From Rhizobium sp. ARZ01 (lineage in GTDB: Bacteria; Pseudomonadota; Alphaproteobacteria; Rhizobiales; Rhizobiaceae), in NCBI RefSeq assembly GCF_014851675.1, contig NZ_JACVAE010000002.1, positions 633,919 through 697,918 on the forward strand: 64,000 nt of DNA, written 5' to 3'. Shown in pieces: positions 45,165 to 54,706 of this stretch. Each line of letters starts with the position of its first letter. Position 1 is the first letter of the stretch. The notes under the pieces were generated by a model that was not told where the DNA came from, made no database searches, and was given only the letters and a program-made list of their open reading frames with translations. Both the position numbers and the translations under genes were made by a program.

Positions 45165-47252
45165 GTGACAAGCACAATTCGCGATGTAACCAAGGCCGGA
45201 ATCCCGGCGGAGACCACGCATGCCGATCTGATCGGCAATGCCATCAACGAAAGTGGCCAGACTGCAGCTCTGACGCTTGACAAACTGTTCGATCGTCTGT
45301 CGAGCATCACCGATAAGGTCGATGCAGACGCCTTCAACGACAGCGTCAGCAAGATGATAGAGGAGTTCGGCTCCAAGTTTGCCGACCGCCTGAGCCATAA
45401 GGATGGCTGGGGCGACTTCTCGGTGAACGACAAGTCGGGCACGACCTCCACAAAGGCCGACCTCCAGTCGTCGACCGAACTGTCCTCGATCAAGCCCGCT
45501 AGCGTATCCGACACCGTCGCAGAAACCGGGCCGGCCGCGACCCTTGCCAACACGTCGGCGCGTGTTGCCGATGCCGCCCCGGTCGCCGCTGCTGCGCCCG
45601 CCGCTGCTGCGGCTGCCGATGCCGCAACCAGGTTCCCGGATGCGTCGAGCACCGGCGTTCCGGAAGGCACCGTATTGACCGACTATACCGGTCCGATGAC
45701 GATCACGACACCTGGCACGGTGATCGAAGGCAAGATCATCACTGGTGGGCTTCGCGTCACCGCCCCGGACGTCGTGATCAAGAACTGCGTCATCAAGTTC
45801 GATGGCTGGTGGGGCGTTGAAGCTGAAAACGGAAAAAACATCACCATCCAGAACTGCGACATTACCGGCCCGGGTTATGCGGCCGAGAACAATTCCGCAA
45901 TTCTTGGCGCCGGTAACTTCATCGGCAACGATATCTCCAAGGTGCAGAACGGTATCGTCCTGTCGTCCGGGTCCAGCACGGTCAAGGGCAACTACATCCA
46001 TGACCTCGAAGCGCTCGGTGAGCCGCACTATGACGGCATCTCGGTACAGGGCGGCCAGAGCGGCGTACTGATCGACGGCAACACCATCGATAGCCGCCAG
46101 ACCTCCAACATCATCATCAACAACGACTTCGGCTCGGTTTCCGACGTGACCGTCAGCAACAACCTGCTGATTGGCGATGCAGGCTACGCGATCTATTCCC
46201 ACGGCGGACAAGCCGGCCGCACCACCACCGGCGTCAATATCACGAACAACCACATCGAAAAGGGTAACTGGGATTACTATTCGGTTTACAATTCCGATAC
46301 CAAGTTCTCCGGCAATATCGAATACGCCAACAACCAGGCGCCGAAGCCTGGCGATGTAAACACAACGGCGCCATCCAATCCGGACACGCCAACCACGCCG
46401 CCCACGACGCCGCCGGACACAGATACCCCGACCACGCCGCCCACGACTCCGCCCGACACTGGCACCGATGTCCCAAGCAATAAGGTTCATCTGGGCACCG
46501 AAGGTGACGACAACATGCCGCTCTCCGGTCAGTCCATCAGAGGCAACGAGACCTTCAAGGGCCTCGGCGGCAACGACACACTAAAAGGTGGCGCTGGCGC
46601 GGATGTTCTTGACGGCGGCAGCGGCACGGACACGGCGACTTATTCCGGCTCGAACGCCGGTGTGAACGTCAACCTCGCGACCGGTGCCGGCACCGGCGGC
46701 CATGCGCAGGGTGACAAGCTCACCAGCATCGAGAACCTGACCGGTTCCAGATACAATGACGTCCTGACCGGCAACGATGGCAAGAACGTCCTCAATGGCG
46801 GTGCCGGTTCTGACAAGCTCCTTGGCGGCGCAGGCGACGACACCCTTAACGGGGGCACCGGGAAAGACACCCTTAACGGAGGCGCGGGGAAAGATACGCT
46901 TACGGGCGGCTCCGGGGCTGATACCTTCGCCTTCAAGACGACTTCGGAAGCGGGGTCAGGTTCGACTCGCGATGTCATCACCGATTTCCAGAAGGGGACG
47001 GACAAAATCGATCTGTCGGCTATCGATGCAAACGGATCTGCAGCAGGTGACGGCGCCTTCCATCTGATCGCGCAAAACAACGCCGCGTTCGATCACAAAG
47101 CAGGCGCATTGGCCTGGCGTACGGAAAACAACTCCGGCACTGCCAATGATGTCACCATCATCCAGGGCGACCTGAATGGCGACGGTGTTCACGATTTCGA
47201 ACTCCAATTGCAGGGACTCGTCAATCTCTCTGCGAGCGACTTCCTCCTCTAA
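45165..47252 (+). CDS. RTX protein with right-handed beta-helix domain, type I secreted
   Basis: A 695-residue (712 from GTG 45114) extracellular protein. The order is a 120-residue helical N-terminus, an Ala-rich linker (about 135-150), a right-handed parallel beta-helix of about 245 residues (NITIQNCDITGPGYAAE, GNYIHDLEALGEPHYDG, SNNLLIGDAGYAIYSHG), a Pro/Thr linker with two 13-residue repeats, and about nine RTX nonapeptides (GGAGADVLDGG, GGAGSDKLLGG, GGAGDDTLNGG). A serralysin-type C-terminus ends in DFLL. RTX repeats bind calcium and the tail directs PrsDE-type secretion, whose genes are not here. The beta-helix suggests a polysaccharide lyase, epimerase or binding role. GTG 45165 has GAAAGG upstream. 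There is no Sec signal. Confidence 0.88.
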   Translation: MTSTIRDVTKAGIPAETTHADLIGNAINESGQTAALTLDKLFDRLSSITDKVDADAFNDSVSKMIEEFGSKFADRLSHKDGWGDFSVNDKSGTTSTKADLQSSTELSSIKPASVSDTVAETGPAATLANTSARVADAAPVAAAAPAAAAAADAATRFPDASSTGVPEGTVLTDYTGPMTITTPGTVIEGKIITGGLRVTAPDVVIKNCVIKFDGWWGVEAENGKNITIQNCDITGPGYAAENNSAILGAGNFIGNDISKVQNGIVLSSGSSTVKGNYIHDLEALGEPHYDGISVQGGQSGVLIDGNTIDSRQTSNIIINNDFGSVSDVTVSNNLLIGDAGYAIYSHGGQAGRTTTGVNITNNHIEKGNWDYYSVYNSDTKFSGNIEYANNQAPKPGDVNTTAPSNPDTPTTPPTTPPDTDTPTTPPTTPPDTGTDVPSNKVHLGTEGDDNMPLSGQSIRGNETFKGLGGNDTLKGGAGADVLDGGSGTDTATYSGSNAGVNVNLATGAGTGGHAQGDKLTSIENLTGSRYNDVLTGNDGKNVLNGGAGSDKLLGGAGDDTLNGGTGKDTLNGGAGKDTLTGGSGADTFAFKTTSEAGSGSTRDVITDFQKGTDKIDLSAIDANGSAAGDGAFHLIAQNNAAFDHKAGALAWRTENNSGTANDVTIIQGDLNGDGVHDFELQLQGLVNLSASDFLL
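45603..46354 (+). repeat. Copy 1 of a 752-bp direct repeat (beta-helix domain)
   Basis: Matches 47762-48513 at a constant offset of 2159 bases with about 13 differences by eye (about 98% identity) and no gaps. About 360 bases in the middle are identical. The repeat starts in the Ala-rich linker and ends just after GDV/GDI, that is at the domain borders, and a further short match lies upstream beyond a 15-base indel. Confidence 0.9.
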
Positions 47253-47578
47253 ATTCTGCGCGGACGCTGCGCCACTGGCGCTGCGTCAAGAGATGAAATG
47301 TCAGTTGCGGCGGCCGTGAGGCCGCCGCATCATTCATATTACCAAGATCTACCTGACAGAGTTCCCTAACATCCCTCCTGCCTCCAGCAGACGCATCGTT
47401 GTTGTCGGCTGCACATTTTTCTGCGCCTTACGGAAAGACTGATAGACGTATATGCCAAGCGGGAACTCGCTCTTCATATTCAAGATCTGACAACAATACA
47501 GGACCAAGTAGTTTCTACATTTCCTGCTCTGTCATTTTGCTGCATATTTGAGCCTATATATGCAAGTTGAGGGAGGAA
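47253..47578. other. Intergenic region between the two beta-helix genes
   Basis: A 326-base region holding a perfect 10-bp stem-loop (TGCGGCGGCC-gtga-GGCCGCCGCA, 47306-47329) without a T-run, which may stabilise or end the RTX transcript. The second half is A/T-richer and probably carries the promoter of the second gene. The 752-bp repeat does not extend into it. Confidence 0.6.
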
Positions 47579-48535
47579 ATGCACGTGTCCCATCACACTG
47601 CCAACACGCCCGTTGCAAAGTTGCTCTTTGCCGCATTGACTGTCTCCATGCCAATCGCCACAGCGGCACCGGCACATAGCGAGCAGCTTTCGCAAGCGGA
47701 AACCTGGCGAGCAATTGTGCACACGATAGCCTGTGAAAGTGCTTGTGCCGCCCCGGTCGCAGCTGCTGCGGCTGCCGATGCCGCAACCAGGTTCCCGGAT
47801 GCGTCGAGCACCGGCGTTCCGGAAGGTACCGTATTGACCGACTATACCGGTCCGATGACGATCACGACACCCGGCACGGTGATCGAAGGCAAGATCATCA
47901 CCGGCGAGCTTCGCGTCACCGCCCCGGACGTCGTGATCAAGAACTGCGTCATCAAATTCAATGGCTGGTGGGGCGTTGAAGCGGAATACGGCAAAAACAT
48001 CACCATCCAGAACTGCGACATTACCGGCCCGGGTTATGCGGCCGAGAACAATTCCGCAATTCTTGGCGCCGGTAACTTCATCGGCAACGATATCTCCAAG
48101 GTGCAGAACGGTATCGTCCTGTCGTCCGGGTCCAGCACGGTCAAGGGCAACTACATCCATGACCTCGAAGCGCTCGGTGAGCCGCACTATGACGGCATCT
48201 CGGTACAGGGCGGCCAGAGCGGCGTACTGATCGACGGCAACACCATCGATAGCCGCCAGACCTCCAACATCATCATCAACAACGACTTCGGCTCGGTTTC
48301 CGACGTGACCGTCAGCAACAACCTGATGATTGGCGACGCAGGCTACGCGATCTATTCCCACGGCGGACAAGCCGGCCGCACCACCACCGGCGTCAAGATC
48401 ACGAACAACCACATCGAAAAGGGTAACTGGGATTACTATTCGGTTTACAATTCCGATACCAAGTTCTCCGGCAATATCGAATACGCCAACAACCAGGCGC
48501 CGAAGCCTGGCGACATAACACCCCCTCCTCGGTGA
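47579..48535 (+). CDS. Sec-exported beta-helix paralogue lacking RTX repeats
   Basis: A 318-residue protein beginning with a Sec signal peptide (hydrophobic residues about 12-32, VAKLLFAALTVSMPIATAAP). The beta-helix domain (about 60-312) is nearly identical to that of the RTX protein; about five residue changes are seen, such as Asp to Asn and Asn to Tyr in the first turns. It stops at ITPPPR, so the Pro/Thr linker, RTX repeats and secretion tail are absent. ATG 47579 has GGGAGGAA upstream; TTG 47567 is less likely. It would act in the periplasm or be released. The activity is unknown. Confidence 0.85.
   Translation: MHVSHHTANTPVAKLLFAALTVSMPIATAAPAHSEQLSQAETWRAIVHTIACESACAAPVAAAAAADAATRFPDASSTGVPEGTVLTDYTGPMTITTPGTVIEGKIITGELRVTAPDVVIKNCVIKFNGWWGVEAEYGKNITIQNCDITGPGYAAENNSAILGAGNFIGNDISKVQNGIVLSSGSSTVKGNYIHDLEALGEPHYDGISVQGGQSGVLIDGNTIDSRQTSNIIINNDFGSVSDVTVSNNLMIGDAGYAIYSHGGQAGRTTTGVKITNNHIEKGNWDYYSVYNSDTKFSGNIEYANNQAPKPGDITPPPR
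47762..48513 (+). repeat. Copy 2 of the 752-bp direct repeat (beta-helix domain)
   Basis: Partner of 45603-46354. Most differences cluster in the first 250 bases, with four codons changed there, while the centre is identical. This uneven spread suggests recent duplication with partial gene conversion. Confidence 0.9.
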
Positions 48536-48612
48536 GGTGTGCTATTTTCCTCAATCACCAGATCCTAGCGGCTCGGCGCCACACCCTCCTATCCCGCCTG
48601 AAATTGAAGACC

Positions 48613-50040
48613 TCAGCCACGGTCCCCTTGCATTGCCCTGGCACCCTCAGCCCTTTCGTTGGAGCGCCCCTGCCTATTCATAGACTTGGAAGCTCGTACG
48701 TTTCGCACTTCGCCATCCGGTCTTACGTCAAGAATCCACACACCGCTTCCCATCAGGAACAGGAACCACGCATAGACCGCTGCCCAGAAGTGGACCGTCG
48801 AGCCAACAAGCAAGAAGAAGACCATGCAAATGACATATCCTGTGCGATAGGTATCGGCTTTGTCATCAAGTCCCCTTTTGAAGGCCGCCGCTACCAGCAG
48901 CGACAGGTAAGCGACAAAGAACAAGACAATGGCCGGAATACCGTGGCGCATGGCAATCACCAGCCAAAAATTGTCGACGCTGGTCGGCATCCACGAAGGG
49001 CGCACCCAATCGCCTAGCCCGATGCCAAAGATAGGATGACTGGCGACAGACGCTGTCCCGTATTCCCAGATGCCCAGGCGCATCCAGCCTGTCTGAGCGT
49101 CGAATGTGAAACGTGAAATATAGAACTGCACGGGGGTTTGATTCGAGCCAAACTCGACAACCAAGTATCCCATGAACAGAATCCCAAACAACAATGCCCA
49201 CTTGTGCTTTAAGGGGCGCAGGAGCGCGTTCCACCCGATGAGTACATATTGCAGCAGGACGCCTGCAATAGGAGCTGATGACATCGACATGAATGCGGTC
49301 AGCGAAATTATTGCCAGCAACCACCGCGAAAGCGTGTGCTTTCCGTAGCCCAAGACCAGGTATGTCAATGCGACAAGGCTACCACAAAACAGACCAAACA
49401 AGATCGAATGGTTGAACGGCCCCTGTACACGCCAGAACCCCATTCGAGGCACCATTTTCGTGATTTCCACGGTGGGCAAAATCATCGCTAGCGTCGACAG
49501 CAATGGCTTATCGCCTGTTATCCATTCATACAGGAACAATGGAAGTAGAATGACTATAAGCCTGACGGTGAACTGAAGCATGTCGTGAAAATCGTCCGCA
49601 GTGCGGATGTAGCAGCGGGCCAGCAAGTAGCCGCCCAACGTCTCTATGTTCAGCATTCCAATTGCCTCAATCATAGGGAGCGTGCCGCCAACGATGGCAA
49701 GGCTCAACGAGGCCCAAATGCAAAACAAGATGATGGCGACGTCCGCAACGCGGATCCGGCCTGCTTTGCCGCGCACCCACATCTGGAAACACGGCACCCA
49801 CGCCAGGAGCAGAACAAGACGATACACTGACAGATTCAAGGTACCCATGGGAATAATCCATGGGATGAAAAGGCCGACAAGGAAAACCTTAACTGGCCAA
49901 GCTAGCCCAACCTTGCTTTTCTCATTCACAGTGTGCTGGTGAAGAAACGTACGGCGACGCCCAACTTCCGCATTACTCGTTGGTGATCTGAGTATACGTT
50001 CGGTGTGTCTGCTAGAACGGGAACCAGCACCAGCTCTCAT
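48613..50040 (-). CDS. Wzy-like polysaccharide polymerase (ExoQ/O-antigen ligase family)
   Basis: A 475-residue membrane protein with about 11-12 hydrophobic helices and a large periplasmic loop (about 285-360) that contains the PIFGIGLGDWVRPSW stretch typical of the Wzy_C/O-antigen ligase family. It should join flipped repeat units in the periplasm with the Wzc-like protein. The basic C-terminus is cytoplasmic. ATG 50040 is used; a GTG at 50049 lies nine bases upstream. It is convergent with the beta-helix gene and downstream of two GT genes on the same strand. Confidence 0.85.
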   Translation of the reverse strand: MRAGAGSRSSRHTERILRSPTSNAEVGRRRTFLHQHTVNEKSKVGLAWPVKVFLVGLFIPWIIPMGTLNLSVYRLVLLLAWVPCFQMWVRGKAGRIRVADVAIILFCIWASLSLAIVGGTLPMIEAIGMLNIETLGGYLLARCYIRTADDFHDMLQFTVRLIVILLPLFLYEWITGDKPLLSTLAMILPTVEITKMVPRMGFWRVQGPFNHSILFGLFCGSLVALTYLVLGYGKHTLSRWLLAIISLTAFMSMSSAPIAGVLLQYVLIGWNALLRPLKHKWALLFGILFMGYLVVEFGSNQTPVQFYISRFTFDAQTGWMRLGIWEYGTASVASHPIFGIGLGDWVRPSWMPTSVDNFWLVIAMRHGIPAIVLFFVAYLSLLVAAAFKRGLDDKADTYRTGYVICMVFFLLVGSTVHFWAAVYAWFLFLMGSGVWILDVRPDGEVRNVRASKSMNRQGRSNERAEGARAMQGDRG

Positions 50041-50112
50041 TGCCGCCACCGAGTCGCGCTGTCCACGTTTTTGATGTGTGCCAACTAGTTCTGCCAGAGG
50101 ATAGCCCTCCTC

Positions 50113-51126
50113 TCATTGCGACCTGGAGCCAAGAAGTAGTTGCAGCCGGGCCCATAATGGCGCGAGCGTTCGCCAGTTTGGAACGCCAATTGCGCGCTTG
50201 AAGCCCAATTTGGCCCATGGGAGAGACTTCCACGCGTTTGGAGATAATTCGAGTGCGAACCGGCGCAGTTCCTCGGATAGCGCCAGGTTTCCGTAGTTGA
50301 AAGCTGAGCTTGCTTCTCCGATCGCCTGGAATGCGAGATCCTGTATCAATCCGGCCTCAAGTACATTGGCGTTCGGCAGCGAAGGGGCAGCCCGGAATAC
50401 CGTCTTGATTGCTTTCTTTCTCTGATAAAGATCGCGTAGAATATTCTGCCCACTGTACATCAGCGACATATTGGCATCATGGAGCCGGTACACGGCCTGA
50501 TAGTCGCTGATGAACCCGACCGGGGCCTGTGCGGCCAATCTCAACCACATTTCCATGTCCCCGCAATGCGGGAGGTCCTCGCGATACCCGCCAACACGCT
50601 TTTGTAGCTCTGTCCGGACGACTGCCGTGGGGGTGGGCACAATGTTCTTCGCCCCAGAGAACGTGATGAAATCATTGCCCGTCAGAACGCGGGTACCGTG
50701 GCCAAGCGCCGCTCCACGCAAAGGGTTGATGTGCACGACCTTTCCCTCCCCGTAGCGTATGACCGCACTACCGAATGCAAAACCAGCATCCGAATTCTCG
50801 ATTAGGAGGCGCGTCGCACGTCCCAATGAGCCAGGCAGGAGATAGTCATCGGCGGAAAGCAGTAAAAAAAACTCGGAGGAGGACCAATCGATCCCTTCAT
50901 TAAAGGTCGCGACGTGACCCATGTTCACCGCGTGTCGATGAAATTGAACGTTTGTGCTGCCTCTTGCGATCTCGCTCGCCACCTCCGCACTGTCGTCAGG
51001 AGAAGCGTCGTCGATTATAAGTATGCGCGGGTCGACATCATGTTGACACAGTATGCTTTCGACACAACTTTCGAGATACTTTCCGTATTTATAGCACGGA
51101 ATAACTATATCTATGGTCGGATTCAT
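50113..51126 (-). CDS. Family 2 glycosyltransferase
   Basis: A 337-residue GT2: MNPTIDIVIPCYKYGKYLES, ILIIDDASPDDSAEVASE, the DxD in FFLLLSADDYLLPGSL and PHCGDMEMWLRLAAQAP. The C-terminal quarter is helical, without membrane helices. It probably adds one sugar of the repeat unit. ATG 51126 follows an A/T-rich spacer from the WsaF-like gene, and the Wzy-like gene follows after about 70 bases. Confidence 0.88.
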   Translation of the reverse strand: MNPTIDIVIPCYKYGKYLESCVESILCQHDVDPRILIIDDASPDDSAEVASEIARGSTNVQFHRHAVNMGHVATFNEGIDWSSSEFFLLLSADDYLLPGSLGRATRLLIENSDAGFAFGSAVIRYGEGKVVHINPLRGAALGHGTRVLTGNDFITFSGAKNIVPTPTAVVRTELQKRVGGYREDLPHCGDMEMWLRLAAQAPVGFISDYQAVYRLHDANMSLMYSGQNILRDLYQRKKAIKTVFRAAPSLPNANVLEAGLIQDLAFQAIGEASSAFNYGNLALSEELRRFALELSPNAWKSLPWAKLGFKRAIGVPNWRTLAPLWARLQLLLGSRSQ

Positions 51127-51187
51127 TTCTTCTCCCCGAGATATAACACCTCACATTTTAATGTTTACTTCTACTAGCAACTATTTA

Positions 51188-52462
51188 TTACGCAGAATGC
51201 CTTGGACGAAATTGGTTGTTCGCCATCAACGCCCGGCGCAGTGCCTTCTCAACAGTTGCACCAGCAGTGTCCCAAGATCTCGATGCCACGCTTGTCGCTG
51301 CCTCTCTTGAAACCGATTCGAAATCTCGCGCGCAAATCACATCTTCCAATGCGGCAGCGAGAGAATGGGGGGTTAGCGAGGCATAACGGACGGAAGGATT
51401 GTCCAGCACGACACGGTTGTGGTCGGCGTCATTGACGATCGGGATGCAGCCGGACGCCAGCATCTCATATGGGACCAGCGAAACGTTGGTCAGCGACAGA
51501 GTAAGACCGGCAAAACACGTATTATAGATTTCATTGAGTTTATCAGGACTCACTAAACCGTGGTTTGTGAACTTGAATGGAAGGTCGCCGAAATCATTAC
51601 CGAAGATATGCACCTCGATCTGGGGTTGGCGCTTGGCAAACAGTTCCAAAGCCAGAAGTCCGAGTTCAACAGCCCTACGGGGGGTTCCTAACCGCGCGTA
51701 GAACACGACGCCCGAACGCTCTGTCGACGGATCACGGCGATACCGCGTGGTGTCGCAACCAAACGGAAAATAGTCCGTGTCCATGCCAAACTCACGAGCT
51801 AGCTTATCGGCCAGCCATCGGCCTGCCGTGATCCCATGGAAGCCCATCCGATAGGTGTTTTCGGCAAGCACACTATTGGTCCCGACCGGGTAGAAATACG
51901 GCTCATAGTCCTGAATAAAGTAGAACCGCTTTCCGGCGCAGCGCGCATTGTAGACCCCATAGGCAGATGGCCAACCGGTCGCTAGCACCGCATGTGCGTC
52001 ACTCATCCCTGCTCGTGCATTACCGATCTCACACGTCATTCCATAGTGCTCGCGCGCAAGCATCTCATAATACTTGTGGTCCCCGCAGTATGGATCATAG
52101 AAATAAACGCGGTTTGTGTGCCCTTTGTCTTGGAGGTAGTTCAGGACGCGTGAAATCGTCGTGTGGCCGCCCGACCCTGGCCCTGCAGGACCCATCACCC
52201 AATTGATTACCATCGGCTCGCTTGCCGCTATATTTGGGCTGGACGGCAGCGCTGGGCGGATCAGATCGGCCGACGTCACGTCGTCGGGAAAGACGTCCCA
52301 GGCGAAGCTTCGCGGTTTGATCCACTCGGATACCTTCAATCTCGCACGGTCGACAACTGTCCGATATCCTTGCGTTGCCAATAATCTTGAAATCTGGCGG
52401 GCGCGGCGATCAATCTGCAGACGTACGGAACTCAATGTCGAACCAAGCGTTGATGCTGCCAT
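51188..52462 (-). CDS. WsaF-like glycosyltransferase (rhamnosyltransferase type)
   Basis: A 424-residue GT-B enzyme. The N-terminal half contains INWVMGPAGPGSGGHTTISR, the hallmark of the WsaF group, and FYFIQDYEPYFYP. The C-terminal donor domain has GVVFYARLGTPRRAVELGLL and VSLVPYEMLASGCIPIVND. WsaF of Geobacillus transfers beta-L-rhamnose, which would use the dTDP-rhamnose made by the rfb genes; the actual donor is inference. It is first in a three-gene minus unit (this gene, GT2, wzy). Confidence 0.85.
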   Translation of the reverse strand: MAASTLGSTLSSVRLQIDRRARQISRLLATQGYRTVVDRARLKVSEWIKPRSFAWDVFPDDVTSADLIRPALPSSPNIAASEPMVINWVMGPAGPGSGGHTTISRVLNYLQDKGHTNRVYFYDPYCGDHKYYEMLAREHYGMTCEIGNARAGMSDAHAVLATGWPSAYGVYNARCAGKRFYFIQDYEPYFYPVGTNSVLAENTYRMGFHGITAGRWLADKLAREFGMDTDYFPFGCDTTRYRRDPSTERSGVVFYARLGTPRRAVELGLLALELFAKRQPQIEVHIFGNDFGDLPFKFTNHGLVSPDKLNEIYNTCFAGLTLSLTNVSLVPYEMLASGCIPIVNDADHNRVVLDNPSVRYASLTPHSLAAALEDVICARDFESVSREAATSVASRSWDTAGATVEKALRRALMANNQFRPRHSA

Positions 52463-53187
52463 TCGTAGCTGCCCCCACTAGTTGGTACACACCTCACGAG
52501 GCGCCTACCCTCGACGCAAAGTACTCCAGGACCGATCCCTCGCCGCAACGCATAACGATTTACTACTCGTTCTAGGATGTCGATATGCGGCGTGAATGCC
52601 ATTGGGCGACCTCACCAGCGTGCCAGAAGACAGTCGGCGAGTTGGATTCTCGCCCAAGCCGGTCCAAATGCACACACGAGAACCCCAGGTGCTCGTCTCC
52701 GGCGTGATTTTCTGCGATGCGTCCATGAGTTCCCGCTGAAATTCACAACGCGTCGCTATCCAGGTTTTGCAATGCGTGCACCAAACGCTTGCCGCACGAC
52801 CCTATCTAGTTTGTTGGGAAACGACAATTCGCTCAAACGTTGGACGGACTACGCCAATGGGGCGTGGGGGACCAGCGACGAGTATCGGCGCGTCACCTCG
52901 GGCGGGCAATACAAAGCCCGAGTGATGGCCCTTGTCCAACGGGTCCTTGCCTCATTCTTAAAGAAATGCGCCCGCAAATCTGGAGGAATTCACCCGACGG
53001 CGGGTCGCAACACCACTAACCAAATTGCCGACTATGCAACAGTAACGCTTTCATATTCAGTCTTTTCCAATAGCGCTCGCCAGCCTGCAACCAGCCTTCC
53101 ACCATCCCGGAAGGATCGCTCGCGCGTGCCAATGCGCCGTTTCGACATTGTTCAGATGTCCGCCCCCGGGGGACTCGATTGGCTAAC
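52463..53187. other. Divergent intergenic region with unassigned open frame
   Basis: A 725-base region between divergent GT genes. A 212-residue frame at 52577-53215 (plus) is open but has no recognisable domain, no ribosome site and odd composition, so I do not call it a gene. It may contain decayed coding DNA and promoters for both directions. Confidence 0.45.
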
Positions 53188-54393
53188 ATGGAAGCTCTCG
53201 AATTTAATTGTCTGACATACTGCCCGCTACCCTACAATGGCCGCGGCTGGACTGAGACATGCGCCAACATGTTAGCGAATTTCCCTTCGGCAGGAGTAGC
53301 GCCGGTGCTAGTCCTGCCGCGGGCAACCAGAGGGCCACCCCCTACCATCAAAGTTCTGGAAAGCTTGTCATTTCCGCTGTCCTGGCTTCCTTGGCAGTTC
53401 GTAAGCTCGGCCGGCGTGGCAAAGCTCAACCAGCTATTCAGGCGCCAGGTTTCGTTGGCGGATCCAGACAAGACTGTGGCCTACTTCTGGCCGGGAACGC
53501 CAACGGTACTGGTTGAAGAGGCAAGGAAAGCCGGCATTCTGACCGTCAGACAGATGATCAATACCTCTCAGGGCACAGCCAAGAGAATCCTGGAACGCGC
53601 CTACAGCGATTTGTCGCTACCTATGGCCGTCCCAATTACACAGCACGCCGTGGATTGCGAAATTGAGGAACTGAAGCTGTATGACTATGTTTTTTCGCCC
53701 AGTGCTGAAGTCGATCAGTCGGTACAAGAAGCGGGTGTTCCGGAAAAACGGGTAGTTCCCACGAGCTTTGGCTGGTCGCCATCACGCTTTGCGTCGACCT
53801 CCCTGCCTCGCAAGGCAGGAGGCCCGCTCCGGTTTCTTTTCGTCGGAACAGCATGTGTCCGCAAGGGCATCCCCGCATTACTGCAAGCCTGGAAGAAAGC
53901 ACGCGTCGCTGGCGAGCTCGTGATCGTGGGGAATGCGGAAGCCGCCATACAGGATATGATGACTGAGGCGATGCGCAACGGCTCAGTCCGACACATCCCA
54001 TTCACCGACAAGATCGAAGCCTTCTACCGTAGCTCCGATGTTTTCGTTCTGCCGACGCTCGAGGAGGGTGGTGTCCAGGTGACTTTGGAGGCTGGGGGGT
54101 GTGGCCTGCCAATCATAACGACTGCCATGGGTGCCGCGCGTCTGGTGAAACACGACGTAAATGGCCTCATAGTGGAGGCAGGGAACGTTGAAGATTTGAC
54201 AAGGGCACTTCAGCGAATGGCTGGCGACGCGGCACTTCGGAGCGAGTTTTCCAGGCGGATAGAGCAGGATGCTGCCCCCTTCGCCTATGATAAAGTTAGC
54301 AATTTGCACGGCAGGATCATAGCCGGACTTCTTCGCTCAGCTCCATTTGGAGTAGACGCCAGCCACAAGGCATCGCACACGGCGAAGTTTTAG
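53188..54393 (+). CDS. Family 4 glycosyltransferase
   Basis: A 401-residue GT-B enzyme. The C-terminal GT4 domain has PLRFLFVGTACVRKGIPALL, ELVIVGNAEAAIQDM, YRSSDVFVLPTLEEGGVQVT and EAGGCGLPIITTAMGA with the E-x7-E motif; this is a good match to retaining GT4 enzymes. The N-terminal domain has NGRGWTETCANML. The donor sugar is unknown. ATG 53188 is used rather than TTG 53179. A 313-base gap separates it from the UDP-sugar dehydrogenase. Confidence 0.87.
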   Translation: MEALEFNCLTYCPLPYNGRGWTETCANMLANFPSAGVAPVLVLPRATRGPPPTIKVLESLSFPLSWLPWQFVSSAGVAKLNQLFRRQVSLADPDKTVAYFWPGTPTVLVEEARKAGILTVRQMINTSQGTAKRILERAYSDLSLPMAVPITQHAVDCEIEELKLYDYVFSPSAEVDQSVQEAGVPEKRVVPTSFGWSPSRFASTSLPRKAGGPLRFLFVGTACVRKGIPALLQAWKKARVAGELVIVGNAEAAIQDMMTEAMRNGSVRHIPFTDKIEAFYRSSDVFVLPTLEEGGVQVTLEAGGCGLPIITTAMGAARLVKHDVNGLIVEAGNVEDLTRALQRMAGDAALRSEFSRRIEQDAAPFAYDKVSNLHGRIIAGLLRSAPFGVDASHKASHTAKF

Positions 54394-54706
54394 CAGGCGA
54401 CAGCCCAGCAATAAGGACCCGATTTCGCTGATAAGCGGCTCATCAGCCCCCCGCCGACATCAGCCTTAAATCCGGAGGCAGATCCGCGCTCCAGTGCTTT
54501 CGGCATCACCCTTTCCACGACACATGGTCTTACCCGACTTTAGGAGGATGCTAAGCGACAGCAAGCGGACACTGTTCCGGCCCCTCGTCGGGGACTCGAC
54601 CAAGGCTACGCCGGATTGGTTACACCAGCCGCCAACATGCCGAATATCCGTGCGGATCGGCCGATGCGAGTATGACCAAAATTTTCTCAAAGCGTGCAGA
54701 GGTCTC
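54394..54706. other. Intergenic region before the UDP-sugar dehydrogenase
   Basis: A 313-base gap. The dehydrogenase frame is open back to 54494, but the upstream residues have no family similarity. It may hold a promoter; no hairpin terminator or RNA gene is evident. Confidence 0.45.

Noticed and set aside
45093..46490. Long minus-strand open frame (465 codons) opposite the RTX gene, repeated at 47480-48412
   Set aside because: It mirrors the beta-helix coding region in an antisense frame kept open by its GC-rich codon use. The same shadow appears at both copies of the repeat and has no recognisable domain.
52577..53215. 212-codon open frame between two glycosyltransferase genes
   Set aside because: No ribosome site, no domain and unusual composition; listed only as part of an intergenic region.
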